Shown: positions 56,700 to 64,000 of the stretch, one piece after another
How positions within the stretch are numbered: position 1 is the first letter of the stretch
Layout: each line of letters starts with the position of its first letter
Source of the DNA: Actinomadura nitritigenes
GTDB taxonomy: Bacteria > Actinomycetota > Actinomycetes > Streptosporangiales > Streptosporangiaceae
Assembly (NCBI RefSeq): GCF_017573545.1
Contig: NZ_JAGEOK010000021.1
Location: 62,001-126,000, forward strand
Length of the DNA stretch: 64,000 bases
Direction of reading: 5' to 3'
Translations under genes and position numbers: made by a program
Notes under the pieces: generated by a model
What the model was told of the DNA's origin: nothing
The model's input: the letters and a program-made list of their open reading frames with translations, nothing else
Database searches by the model: none

Positions 56700-57284
56700 A
56701 TGGCAGACGTCTTCACGGTGCTGGCGAAGGATCACACCGAGGTCAAGCAGATGTTCACCGAGCTGGAGGCCGGCTCGGCCAACGCGTCGGAGGCGTCCGT
56801 CCGGGGCGAGGACGGGCGGCGCAGGCGCGGCGAGATGGTGCGGCGCCTCATCATCGAGGAGTCCAAGCACGAGGCCGTCGAGGAGGAGTACTTCTGGCCG
56901 GCCGTCCGCGAGCTGGTGGAGGACGGCGACCGGCTCGCCGACCACGCCATCGAGCAGGAGCAGACGGCGAAGAGGGAACTCGACGAGCTGAGGCGGCTGG
57001 ACGCCGGCGACCGGAGGTTCGAGGAGCTGCTCGCGAACCACATCACCGACGCCCGCGAGCACATCGCCTACGAGGAGATGACGGTGTGGCCGGCGCTGCG
57101 CAGGGTCATCACCGACGAGCGGGCGGAGCGGCTCGGCGGCAAGCTCGAGCAGGCCAAGAAGACGGCGCCGACCCGCCCGCACCCGCACACCCCGCCGAAG
57201 CCGGGCGTCCTCAAGACCGCCGGGCCCGCCGTCGCGGCGGCCGACCGGCTCCGCGACAAGATCAGCGGCCGCGGCCGGACCTGA
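56700..57284 (+). CDS. Hemerythrin-like HHE domain protein
   Basis: A 194-residue protein. The four-helix bundle has di-iron ligand candidates in VLAKDHTEVKQMF, ESKHEAVEEEYFWP, LADHAIEQEQ and ANHITDAREHIAYEE, so oxygen or NO sensing, storage or iron handling is plausible. A Lys/Pro-rich tail follows (KTAPTRPHPHTPPKPG) and may interact with other molecules. GAGGAGG a few bases upstream supports ATG 56700 over an ATG at 56682. An SDR gene follows after 18 bp, so the two probably form an operon. Confidence 0.9.
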   Translation: MADVFTVLAKDHTEVKQMFTELEAGSANASEASVRGEDGRRRRGEMVRRLIIEESKHEAVEEEYFWPAVRELVEDGDRLADHAIEQEQTAKRELDELRRLDAGDRRFEELLANHITDAREHIAYEEMTVWPALRRVITDERAERLGGKLEQAKKTAPTRPHPHTPPKPGVLKTAGPAVAAADRLRDKISGRGRT

Positions 57285-57302
57285 CCGACGGGAGGAACGG
57301 CC

Positions 57303-58073
57303 ATGACCGAGTCCACGCGGCTGGCCCTGGTCACCGGCGCGTCCAGCGGGATCGGGCGCGCGCTGGCGGACGAGTTCGCCCGGCACGGCTTCCACGTGAT
57401 CATGGCGGCGGAGAACGCGGAGATCACCGCGGCGGCGGAGGCCGTCGGGGACGCGACGCCCGTCCGGGTGGACCTGGCGCGGCCCCGGGGGGTCGAGGAG
57501 CTGTACGCGGCGGTCGGGACGCGCCCCCTGGACGCGGTGGCGATCAACGCGGGCGTCGGCGTCGGCGGCGACTTCGCCCGCGACAACGCGCTCGCCGACG
57601 AGCTGAACCTGGTCGACCTGAACGTCCGGTCGGCCGTCCACCTGGCGAAGCTGGTGCTGGACGGCATGGTGCGCCGGGGTTCGGGGCGGCTGCTGTTCAC
57701 CTCGTCGATCGCCGCGACGTCCCCCGGCCCGTACCTCGCCACGTACGCGGCGTCCAAGGCGTTCCTGTACTCCTTCGCCGAGGCGCTGCGCCACGAACTG
57801 CAGGGCACCGGCGTCACCGTGACCGCGCTGCTGCCGGGCCCGACGCGCACGAACTTCTTCGAGCGCGCCGGGGTGCTCGACACCAGGCTCGGCAAGTCCG
57901 GCAAGGACGACCCGGCGGAGGTGGCGCGGCAGGCCTACGACGCGCTCATGGCGGGCAAGGACCACGTCGTCACCGGGTCCGCGCGCAACAAGGTGCAGAC
58001 CACGGCTTCCAGGGCCATGCCCGAGCCGGTCAAGGCGAAGATGCACGCGATGATGTCCAAGCCCGGCACCTAG
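57303..58073 (+). CDS. Short-chain dehydrogenase/reductase
   Basis: A 256-residue SDR with VTGASSGIGRALADEF at the N-terminus, LFTSSIAATSPGP and the YAASKAF catalytic pair. Residues after 215 (VVTGSARNKVQTTASRAMPE) are typical of the DltE-like group acting on small aldehydes or ketones. It follows the hemerythrin gene closely, with GGGAGG before its ATG, and precedes the MFS transporter, so the three genes may be co-transcribed. Confidence 0.88.
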   Translation: MTESTRLALVTGASSGIGRALADEFARHGFHVIMAAENAEITAAAEAVGDATPVRVDLARPRGVEELYAAVGTRPLDAVAINAGVGVGGDFARDNALADELNLVDLNVRSAVHLAKLVLDGMVRRGSGRLLFTSSIAATSPGPYLATYAASKAFLYSFAEALRHELQGTGVTVTALLPGPTRTNFFERAGVLDTRLGKSGKDDPAEVARQAYDALMAGKDHVVTGSARNKVQTTASRAMPEPVKAKMHAMMSKPGT

Positions 58074-58132
58074 GCCGGGGGCCTCCGCGCCAGGTCACAT
58101 ACCTGCCCCGCGATCGGGCAGGACGTCTCATC

Positions 58133-59557
58133 ATGATCAGGGCGCGGGCTGCCCCACCGGGGTGGGGACGGGCGGTCGACGCCGTCACACGGCGGCTGGG
58201 CGGGCCCCGCCAGGCCCGCATCGTGCTGCTGCTCGCCTGCGTCCTCGCCCTCAACACCGCCGACTCCGGCGTCATCGGCGCGATCGTCGAGCAGCTGCGC
58301 ACCTCCCTGCACATCGACAACACGCAGGTCGGCGTGCTGACCGCCGCGCCGGCGCTGGTCGGCGCCGTCGCGACCGTCCCGGTCGGCATGCTCACCGACC
58401 GCGTCCCGCGCGTGCCGCTGCTCGCCGGCAGCATCCTGCTGTGGAGCGCCGCGATGGTCGTCGGCGGCCTCGCCACCTCCTACGACTGGCTGCTGACGTC
58501 GCGGGTCGCGCTCGGCGCCGTCACCGCGACCGCCGGACCCACCGTCGCGTCCCTGACCGGCGACCTGTTCCCGAACCAGGAGCGGGCCGGCATCTACGGG
58601 CGGATCCTCGCCGGCGAGCTGATCGGCGCCGGGTTCGGCCTGGTCGTCGGCGGGAACGTCGCCGCCGCGCTGAGCTGGCGCGTGTCGTTCTGGTTCGTCG
58701 CGGCCCTCGGCGTCGCGCTCGCCGCGGCGGTCTGGCGGCTGCTGCCCGAGCCGGGACGCGGCGCGCAGGGCCCGGCCCGCTCCGCCGCGCGCGCCGGCGC
58801 CGAGGCCGCCCAGCGGGCGGTGGAGGAATCGGACGTGCGGCCCCGCCCGGAGAACGTGCTGACCAGCGACCCGTCCCGGATGACGCTGCTCCAGGCCGCC
58901 CGGCACGTCCTGCGCATCCGCACCAACGTGATCATCATCGTCGCGTCCTCCATCGGCTACTTCTTCTTCGCCGGGCTGCGCACCTTCGCGATCGTGTTCG
59001 TCCAGCACCGGTACGGCATCGGGCGCGCCGGGCTGAGCCTGCTCGTCCCCGTCATCGGCCTCGGCGCGCTCGCGGGCGTCCTCACCGCCGGCCGCCTCGC
59101 CGACCGCCTCGTCCGGCGCGGCCGGATCGCCGCCCGCGTGCTGGTGCCGAGCGTCGCCTACACCGCGTCCGCGCTGCTGTTCCTGCCCGGCCTGCTGACC
59201 ACCTCGGCGTGGGTGGCGATGCCGCTGTTCTTCCTCGCCGCCGCCGCGCTGGCCGGCGCGAACCCGCCGCTGGACGCCGTCCGCCTCGACGTCGTCCACT
59301 TCGGGCTGTGGGGCCGTGCCGAGAGCATCCGCACGATCCTGCGGATGGCCGGCGAGGCGGTCGCGCCCGTCCTGTTCGGCTGGCTGTCCGGCGTGTTCGC
59401 GCCCGGCGACCACTCCGGCACGGGCCTGGACCGGGTGTTCCTGCTCGCGCTGATCCCGCTCCTGGTCAACGGCCTGATCCTGCTGCGGGCGCGGCGCGAC
59501 TACCCGGCGGACGTCGCGTCCGCCATGGAGTCCGAACGGCGTTTCGCCGCCGGGTGA
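58133..59557 (+). CDS. MFS transporter
   Basis: A 474-residue major facilitator with 12 predicted helices. The motif A region is VGMLTDRVPRVPLL after the second helix; the central cytoplasmic loop (about 215-260, RGAQGPARSAARAGAEAAQR) is long, and motif-A-like GRLADRLVRRGR repeats in the second half. Best described as an exporter of the Spinster-like/general MFS type; substrate unknown. ATG 58133 is used, since the N-terminus is short and basic as expected. Its stop is 3 bp from the stop of the convergent small gene. Confidence 0.88.
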   Translation: MIRARAAPPGWGRAVDAVTRRLGGPRQARIVLLLACVLALNTADSGVIGAIVEQLRTSLHIDNTQVGVLTAAPALVGAVATVPVGMLTDRVPRVPLLAGSILLWSAAMVVGGLATSYDWLLTSRVALGAVTATAGPTVASLTGDLFPNQERAGIYGRILAGELIGAGFGLVVGGNVAAALSWRVSFWFVAALGVALAAAVWRLLPEPGRGAQGPARSAARAGAEAAQRAVEESDVRPRPENVLTSDPSRMTLLQAARHVLRIRTNVIIIVASSIGYFFFAGLRTFAIVFVQHRYGIGRAGLSLLVPVIGLGALAGVLTAGRLADRLVRRGRIAARVLVPSVAYTASALLFLPGLLTTSAWVAMPLFFLAAAALAGANPPLDAVRLDVVHFGLWGRAESIRTILRMAGEAVAPVLFGWLSGVFAPGDHSGTGLDRVFLLALIPLLVNGLILLRARRDYPADVASAMESERRFAAG

Positions 59558-59560
59558 CCC

Positions 59561-59872
59561 TCAGATCACCAGGCGCCTGGACACCAGCCCGTGCCCGACC
59601 TTCCCGCCGTGCCACAGGTCGAACCGGCAGCCCGCCGGGAACGCGCCGGGCCCCGCCGTCTCCGTCAGCAGCGTCATCGTCACGATGTGGTCGACGTCGC
59701 CCGGCCGCAGCGGCTCCCCGTCGTCGGTCGTCATGACGACCTTGTGGAACGCGTTCGGCTTCTGCTCGGCGCCCTTCTCGCGCAGCGTGAACGGGCAGCC
59801 CTCGGCGGGGAGGTCGGCCCCGATCGCCTGCTCGTCCAGCGAGACCAGCGCCTTGAACTTCGCCAGCTTCAT
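59561..59872 (-). CDS. Small protein resembling EF-Tu domain III
   Basis: A 103-residue protein. The pattern CPFTLREKG, LRPGDVDHIVTMTLLTET, FPAGCRFDLWHGGKVGHGLV and SRRLVI follows the C-terminal beta-barrel of translation factor EF-Tu, where the end reads as a glycine turn then GxGxV; the similarity is judged by eye. No GTPase domain is present, so it is not a translation factor. It could be a stand-alone OB/beta-barrel module. AGGAG precedes ATG 59872. It is divergent from the S1-domain gene across 79 bp. Confidence 0.68.
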   Translation of the reverse strand: MKLAKFKALVSLDEQAIGADLPAEGCPFTLREKGAEQKPNAFHKVVMTTDDGEPLRPGDVDHIVTMTLLTETAGPGAFPAGCRFDLWHGGKVGHGLVSRRLVI

Positions 59873-59951
59873 CTCCGTCGCTCCTCCCACCCGGCGACCT
59901 CGTCCTTCCCTTCCATGCTTCCACCGAACGCGCGCCCTACCCCGTGAGACC

Positions 59952-60752
59952 ATGATCACCATGCCCGAACCGGACATCGCCCCCCAGAACTTCCTCCGCA
60001 CCCTGCGTCCCGGCGACCGGTGCGGCGGGGTCGTCGCGGACGACCGCCGCCAGGAACTCTCGGTGGTCCTCGACGGGTTCCCGGCCCGGCCCCTGGGCGT
60101 GGTCGGGCCGCTCGACCGGTCCTGGCGCGACCCGCGCGCACCCATCGAGCCCGGACGGCGGATCACCGCCGTCGTCCTCTCCGCGGATCCCGATCGCGGC
60201 AGGGCCTGGCTCTCGCTCGCCGCGACCGAGCATCCGGAGCTGTGGGCGTTCCTGGAGGGGCGGCGGACCGGGGAGCGGCTGCCGGGCGTGGTGGCGGCGA
60301 TCGAGCGGTTCGGGGTCTTCGTCGACCTGGACGACGGTCCCCGCCACCCCGTCCACCCGGGCGTCGGCTTCGTCACGGTGCCCGAACTGTCGTGGCGCCG
60401 GCTCGACGCGCCGTCCGACGCCGTGCGGGTGGGGCAGCGGGTGACGTGCGAGTTCCTCCAGTTCGACACCACGAACGGCGAGGCCCGGCTGTCGCTGCGC
60501 GCGACACGGCCCGACCCGTTCCGGGCGTTCGCCCGCGGCCACCGGGCGGGGGACGTGCTGGACGGCACCGTGACCAAGGTCGTTCCGTTCGGGGCGTTCG
60601 TGCGCGTCGCGGACGGCATCGAGGGCCTGCTCCGCGACGTGCCGGACGGGGACGTCCGGGCGGGCGACGCCGTCGCCGTCGTGGTCGGCGAGATCGACGC
60701 CGAGCGGCGGCGGGTGGCATTCTCGGACCGGGCTCGAGGAGGACGCTCATGA
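59952..60752 (+). CDS. S1 RNA-binding domain protein
   Basis: A 266-residue protein with three S1-like OB domains: a divergent one (about 20-85), LPGVVAAIERFGVFVDLDDG to ARLSLRAT (about 105-185) and LDGTVTKVVPFGAFVRVADG to RVAFSDRA (about 195-260). Such proteins bind single-stranded RNA and resemble ribosomal S1 in miniature. ATG 59952 (MITMPEPD) is used; a second ATG is three codons in. The stop overlaps the acetyltransferase start (ATGA). It is not obvious why the two are linked. Confidence 0.88.
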   Translation: MITMPEPDIAPQNFLRTLRPGDRCGGVVADDRRQELSVVLDGFPARPLGVVGPLDRSWRDPRAPIEPGRRITAVVLSADPDRGRAWLSLAATEHPELWAFLEGRRTGERLPGVVAAIERFGVFVDLDDGPRHPVHPGVGFVTVPELSWRRLDAPSDAVRVGQRVTCEFLQFDTTNGEARLSLRATRPDPFRAFARGHRAGDVLDGTVTKVVPFGAFVRVADGIEGLLRDVPDGDVRAGDAVAVVVGEIDAERRRVAFSDRARGGRS

Positions 60753-61261
60753 CGCTGGTGCGGGCCGTGCGCGCGGACGATCTGGACGGCGTGGCGGCGA
60801 TCGCGGCGCATTACGTGCTGAACAGCACGGCGACGTTCGCGGAGACGCCGCAGACGGTCGCGGAGTGGCGGGAGCGGCTCGGCGACCTGGAGGGGCGGGG
60901 CCTGCCGTTCCTCGTCGCCGAGGCGGACGGCGAGGTGGCCGGGTACGCGTACGCGGGACCGTGGCGGCCGAAGCCGGCGTACCGGTACACCGTCGAGGAC
61001 ACGATCTACCTCGACCCGCGGCATCTCGGCAAGGGACTCGGGACGGCGCTGCTCGGCGAGCTCGTGGAACGTGCGGCGAAGGCGGGGATGCGGCAGATGA
61101 TCGCGGTGATCGCCGACGCCGCCGGCGACGGGTCCGTGGCGCTGCACCGGCGCTTCGGGTTCGTCGAGGCGGGGCGGCTGAGCGACGTCGGGCACAAGCA
61201 GGGCCGGTGGATCAGCACGATCCTGATGCAGCGCGCCCTCGGCCCCGGAGCGGGCGCGTAG
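60749..61261 (+). CDS. PAT-like GNAT acetyltransferase
   Basis: A 170-residue GNAT enzyme of the phosphinothricin/methionine-sulfoximine acetyltransferase type. VRAVRADDLDGVAAIAAHYV, TATFAETPQTVAEW, YAGPWRPKPAYRYTVEDTIY and KGLGTALLGELVERA are characteristic, and the tail GHKQGRWISTILMQ matches the family. It may detoxify a glutamate-analogue or acetylate an amino acid. ATG 60749 overlaps the previous stop. Specificity is inferred from family likeness. Confidence 0.9.
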   Translation: MTLVRAVRADDLDGVAAIAAHYVLNSTATFAETPQTVAEWRERLGDLEGRGLPFLVAEADGEVAGYAYAGPWRPKPAYRYTVEDTIYLDPRHLGKGLGTALLGELVERAAKAGMRQMIAVIADAAGDGSVALHRRFGFVEAGRLSDVGHKQGRWISTILMQRALGPGAGA

Positions 61262-61268
61262 GGCCTTT

Positions 61269-61286
61269 CCGGCCGGGCCCGGCCGG
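61269..61286. terminator. 18-bp perfect GC palindrome
   Basis: CCGGCCGGGCCCGGCCGG reads the same on both strands, just after the acetyltransferase stop. It may terminate that operon or be part of the chitinase leader. Confidence 0.45.
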
Positions 61287-61409
61287 GTTACCCTTCGCAT
61301 GGCGTCCGTGCCGGTCGTTTGCGCCTCGACTTGGGAGGGTCCCGCACGCGGGACGGTTCGGCTCTGACACCGGCTCCTCTGTGTCCCGCTTTACCGAGGA
61401 GTCGTCCCG

Positions 61410-62750
61410 ATGCAGTTCAAGCACAAGCGATGGTCCGCGGCAGCCGCCGCGCTCGCCTCGGCCGCCGCGGCGGTCGTCCTGTCGCTGGTCGCGCTGGTCG
61501 CGCTGTCGGCGCCGTCATCGGCGCGATCCGCCCCGTCGATCGCCTGCACGTACGCGGCGTGGGCGGAGGGCACCACGTACAAGGTCGGCGACAGGGTCAC
61601 CTACAAGGGCGACGGTTACGAGGCGCTCGTGGCCCACACCGCCTACCCGGGCGCGAACTGGAATCCCGCGTCCACGCCCACGCTCTGGCGCGACCTGGGC
61701 GCGTGCGACGTCTCGACGCCCCCGACCACCCCGCCGACGACTCCCCCGACCAGCCCACCGACCACTCCGCCGACCAGCCCTCCGCCCGGGGACGGGACGT
61801 GCGCGGTGAAGTCCCGGCCCGCCGGCAAGGTCCTGCAGGGCTACTGGGAGAACTGGGACGGCGCGTCCAACGGCGTGCACCCGCCGTTCGGCTGGACGCC
61901 GATCGGCGACCCGGCGATCGGGCGGCACGGCTACAACGTGATCAACGCGGCGTTCCCCGTGATCCGGTCGGACGGCACCGTCCTGTGGGAGGACGGCATG
62001 GACTCGACCGTCAAGGTCGCCACCCCCGCCGAGATGTGCGCGGCGAAGGCGGCGGGCGCGACGATCCTGATGTCGATCGGCGGCGCCGCCGCGGGCATCG
62101 ACCTGGGTTCGAGCAGCGTCGCGGACCGGTTCGTCCAGACGATCGTGCCGATCCTGAAGAAGTACGACTTCGACGGGATCGACATCGACATCGAGACGGG
62201 TCTGACCGGCGGCGGCAGCATCACCCAGCTGTCGGCGTCGCAGGCCAACCTGATCCGGATCATCGACGGCGTGCTCGCGCAGATGCCGTCGAACTTCGGG
62301 CTCACGATGGCCCCCGAGACCGCGTACGTCACCGGCGGCAGCGTCACCTACGGCTCGATCTGGGGCGCCTACCTGCCGATCATCAAGAAGTACGCGGACA
62401 ACGGGCGGCTGTGGTGGCTGAACATGCAGTACTACAACGGCAGCATGTACGGCTGCTCCGGTGACTCGTACGCCGCGGGGACCGTGGAGGGCTTCGTCAA
62501 GCAGACCGAGTGCCTCAACAACGGCCTGACCATCCAGGGGACGACGGTGAAGGTGCCCTACGACAAGCAGGTTCCCGGGCTGCCCGCGCAGCCGGGCGCC
62601 GGCGGCGGCTACATGGCGCCGAGCCTGGTCGGCCAGGCGTGGAACCAGTTCGGCGGCGCCCTGAAGGGCCTGATGACCTGGTCCGTCAACTGGGACGGCT
62701 CGAAGGGCTGGACGTTCGGCGACAACGTGCGCGGTCTCCAGGGCCGCTGA
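61410..62750 (+). CDS. Secreted GH18 chitinase with N-terminal carbohydrate-binding module
   Basis: A 446-residue precursor. A signal peptide (about 1-41) is followed by a CBM5/12-like module (TYAAWAEGTTYKVGDRVTYK, WNPASTPTLWRDLG), a Thr/Pro linker of PPTT/PPTS repeats (about 103-126) and a GH18 barrel. The catalytic motif is FDGIDIDIE with Glu262 as the acid; ILMSIGGAAAG and LWWLNMQYYN complete the site. It hydrolyses chitin outside the cell. GAGGAG precedes the ATG. A perfect terminator follows. Confidence 0.95.
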   Translation: MQFKHKRWSAAAAALASAAAAVVLSLVALVALSAPSSARSAPSIACTYAAWAEGTTYKVGDRVTYKGDGYEALVAHTAYPGANWNPASTPTLWRDLGACDVSTPPTTPPTTPPTSPPTTPPTSPPPGDGTCAVKSRPAGKVLQGYWENWDGASNGVHPPFGWTPIGDPAIGRHGYNVINAAFPVIRSDGTVLWEDGMDSTVKVATPAEMCAAKAAGATILMSIGGAAAGIDLGSSSVADRFVQTIVPILKKYDFDGIDIDIETGLTGGGSITQLSASQANLIRIIDGVLAQMPSNFGLTMAPETAYVTGGSVTYGSIWGAYLPIIKKYADNGRLWWLNMQYYNGSMYGCSGDSYAAGTVEGFVKQTECLNNGLTIQGTTVKVPYDKQVPGLPAQPGAGGGYMAPSLVGQAWNQFGGALKGLMTWSVNWDGSKGWTFGDNVRGLQGR

Positions 62751-62763
62751 GCGGCAGGAGGGG

Positions 62764-62797
62764 CGGCGGCCGGACGGGGGTTCCCGTCCGGCCGCCG
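62764..62797. terminator. Bidirectional terminator
   Basis: A perfect 15-bp stem (CGGCGGCCGGACGGG and its complement) with a 4-nt loop between the chitinase stop (62750) and the convergent DUF305 gene stop (62805). Confidence 0.92.
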
Positions 62798-62804
62798 TTC
62801 CGCG

Positions 62805-63404
62805 TTACTTCAGGAGGCCGCGCATCTTGGCGATCTCGGCGGTCTGCGTGCGGACGATCCTCGCCGCCAGCGCCTTGGCGTCGGCGTTCCGACCGGAGCG
62901 GATCTCGGCCCGCGCCATCGTCACGGCGCCCTGGTGATGCTCGATCATCATCCGCAGGAACGCCCTGTCGAAGGCGGCGCCCTTGAGGCCCTTGAGCGAG
63001 GTCATGTCCTTCTCGCTCATGATGCCGGGCATGTCGTGGTGCATGCCGGACATCGGGGCGGGCGCGCCCCAGTCCTTCAGCCAGCCGGTCATCGTCTCGA
63101 TCTCCGGCGCCTGCGCCTTCTCGATGCCCGCGGCGAGCGTTTTGACCTGCGCGGACGCCGCGCGGGACGGGGCGAGCCCGGCCATCTCGACGGCCTGCCG
63201 GTGGTGCGGGATCATCATCTGCGCGAACATGACGTCCTGCTCGTTGTGCGCCGCCTGAGCGGCGGTCGCGGGCATGGACATGGACATGGACGGGGTCGCG
63301 GACGACTTGGAGCCGCCCTTGCCGCCGGAGTCGCCGGAGTCGCCGCACGCCGCGAGGGCGAAGGCCAGGGCGGGGACGGCGACGAGCGCGATTGCGCGTT
63401 TCAC
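62805..63404 (-). CDS. DUF305 lipoprotein, Met/His-rich
   Basis: A 199-residue precursor. The lipobox ends at Cys20 (LAAC). After a Gly/Ser/Lys spacer come a Met repeat (SMSMSMP) and two DUF305 units with MMIPHHRQAVEMA and MMIEHHQGAVTMA, plus GMHHDMPGIMS. The ferritin-like helical fold with these His/Met sets probably binds metal; copper is the usual suggestion for such proteins but is not shown. GTG 63404. The DUF6153 membrane protein is encoded 73 bp upstream on the same strand. Confidence 0.9.
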   Translation of the reverse strand: MKRAIALVAVPALAFALAACGDSGDSGGKGGSKSSATPSMSMSMPATAAQAAHNEQDVMFAQMMIPHHRQAVEMAGLAPSRAASAQVKTLAAGIEKAQAPEIETMTGWLKDWGAPAPMSGMHHDMPGIMSEKDMTSLKGLKGAAFDRAFLRMMIEHHQGAVTMARAEIRSGRNADAKALAARIVRTQTAEIAKMRGLLK

Positions 63405-63477
63405 TGGGTCGAGCCTTTCGTGTGCCGGTTCATGACAGGTCCTCGCGGCACGCCGAAGCGGCGCGCCGGTGGGCCTG

Positions 63478-63870
63478 TCACAGCCGGAGCACGCTCAACC
63501 GGTGAAGGGACGGGCCGGGCGGGGAGCGTCCGCCGCGCGGCACGGGCGCCCGGACCGCCGGGCGCGCCGCGACCGCGACCCGCATCACCCGGAGAAGGCC
63601 GAACAGCAGCGCGACCAGCAGGGACACGAGCAGCGTCCCCAGGCACATCTGCCCGCTCGGATGGTCCGGGTGGTGGTCGCCCGGCGGGTCGCCGACCACC
63701 ACGTGGTGGTGCGCCGGGCCGCCGGCGCTCGCCAGCGGGGCGGCGGCCATCTCCATCGGGCCGGGGGACGCCTGGAGGCCGTGCATGGCCATCAGCCCGG
63801 TGAAGAGCAGCAGCAGGCACAGCGGCGTCCCCCGATGGAAACGCCGCCGTGCCCGCTTCAGTGGTCCCAC
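63478..63870 (-). CDS. DUF6153-like His-rich membrane protein
   Basis: A 130-residue protein with two transmembrane helices (about 16-33 and 77-97) separated by an extracytoplasmic loop rich in His and Met (GPMEMAAAP, AHHHVVVGDPPGDHHPDHP) and containing GQMCLGTLLVSLL. This layout matches DUF6153, often found beside DUF305 genes in actinomycetes, suggesting a shared role in metal binding or transfer. The GTG at 63870 is used. Function unknown. Confidence 0.8.
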   Translation of the reverse strand: MGPLKRARRRFHRGTPLCLLLLFTGLMAMHGLQASPGPMEMAAAPLASAGGPAHHHVVVGDPPGDHHPDHPSGQMCLGTLLVSLLVALLFGLLRVMRVAVAARPAVRAPVPRGGRSPPGPSLHRLSVLRL

Positions 63871-63926
63871 CGTCTCCCCGTCCCCGAAGTCGTTCCGGAC
63901 CTCATGCTAGGACGGGACGCGGCGGG

Positions 63927-64000
63927 TCAGGACGGGGAGAACGCGTACAGCTTGTTGTTCTGCGCGCAGTCGTAGGTGCCGTCGGAGCAGAGCCCGAACC
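63927..64000 (-). CDS. C-terminal end of a gene continuing beyond the window
   Basis: The last 23 codons before a stop at 63927 read GLCSDGTYDCAQNNKLYAFS and end PS. Two cysteines eight residues apart suggest an exported protein with a disulfide. Nothing else can be said from this fragment. Confidence 0.6.
   Translation of the reverse strand, partial: FGLCSDGTYDCAQNNKLYAFSPS

Noticed and set aside
61287..61409. c-di-AMP or other riboswitch before the chitinase gene
   Set aside because: The leader has GC hairpins, but no conserved riboswitch motif could be recognised by eye; an Rfam scan would decide.

Overview
The window is 64 kb of very GC-rich DNA with an actinomycete gene repertoire: a WhiB-family Fe-S protein, a Spo0M-like protein, an XRE/TPR regulator, SpoIIE-type phosphatases with an RsbW-like kinase, Tat and lipoprotein export signals, GTG and TTG starts, and many 1 to 8 bp start/stop overlaps. 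A member of the Thermomonosporaceae or Streptosporangiales (Actinomadura-like) fits best, but this is inferred from protein style and not from a marker gene. No rRNA, tRNA, CRISPR array, insertion sequence or prophage was recognised, so this looks like chromosomal accessory sequence rather than a mobile island.

Layout. 1-9.3 kb: beta-helix protein (cut by the window edge), UDP-glucose dehydrogenase, Gdx-type SMR exporter, Spo0M, beta-solenoid membrane protein, SDR, polytopic membrane protein, rhomboid, quinone oxidoreductase. 9.3-17.6 kb: MocR regulator, cupin and WhiB genes around the decayed remains of an epimerase gene, two paralogous GNATs, a TPR regulator whose N-terminus looks frameshifted, a secreted HNH nuclease, and an oxidoreductase/TetR pair around a clean operator. 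17.6-23.1 kb: a polyphosphate neighbourhood (HAD, CYTH-CHAD, MutT1-like Nudix/phosphatase, PPK1), with a PHO-box-like repeat in front of ppk. 23.2-36.4 kb: zinc-ribbon and pentapeptide proteins, an ECF sigma with a CU044_5270 partner, a tightly overlapped receiver-phosphatase/histidine kinase/response regulator operon facing a second SpoIIE phosphatase, MarR, L,D-transpeptidase, a choice-of-anchor-like secreted protein, an RsbW-like kinase and a small HTH regulator with 16-bp iterons.

36.4-40.2 kb is a compact XRE/PCD versus small-ORF/kinase cassette of unknown function. 40.2-53.6 kb is a catabolic region: acyl-CoA synthetase, VOC dioxygenase-like protein, CMD protein, acyl-CoA dehydrogenase and SMP-30 hydrolase in one overlapped operon, divergent from TetR, SnoaL and a fused phosphotransferase-DUF6285, followed by isochorismatase/AraC and HMG-CoA lyase/GntR/CoA transferase modules. 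53.6-64 kb holds a secreted lamin-tail protein, oxidoreductase/TetR, two SDRs, hemerythrin, an MFS exporter, an S1-domain protein, a PAT-like acetyltransferase, a GH18 chitinase and a His/Met-rich DUF305/DUF6153 pair.

The most unusual non-coding signals are a palindromic element present twice (20.06 and 40.18 kb), both times between convergent genes and with compensating base changes; a 22-bp tandem repeat carrying the stop codons of two convergent genes; iterons and palindromes in front of several regulators; and two well supported starts for the SMP-30 gene that would separate an exported form from a cytosolic one.
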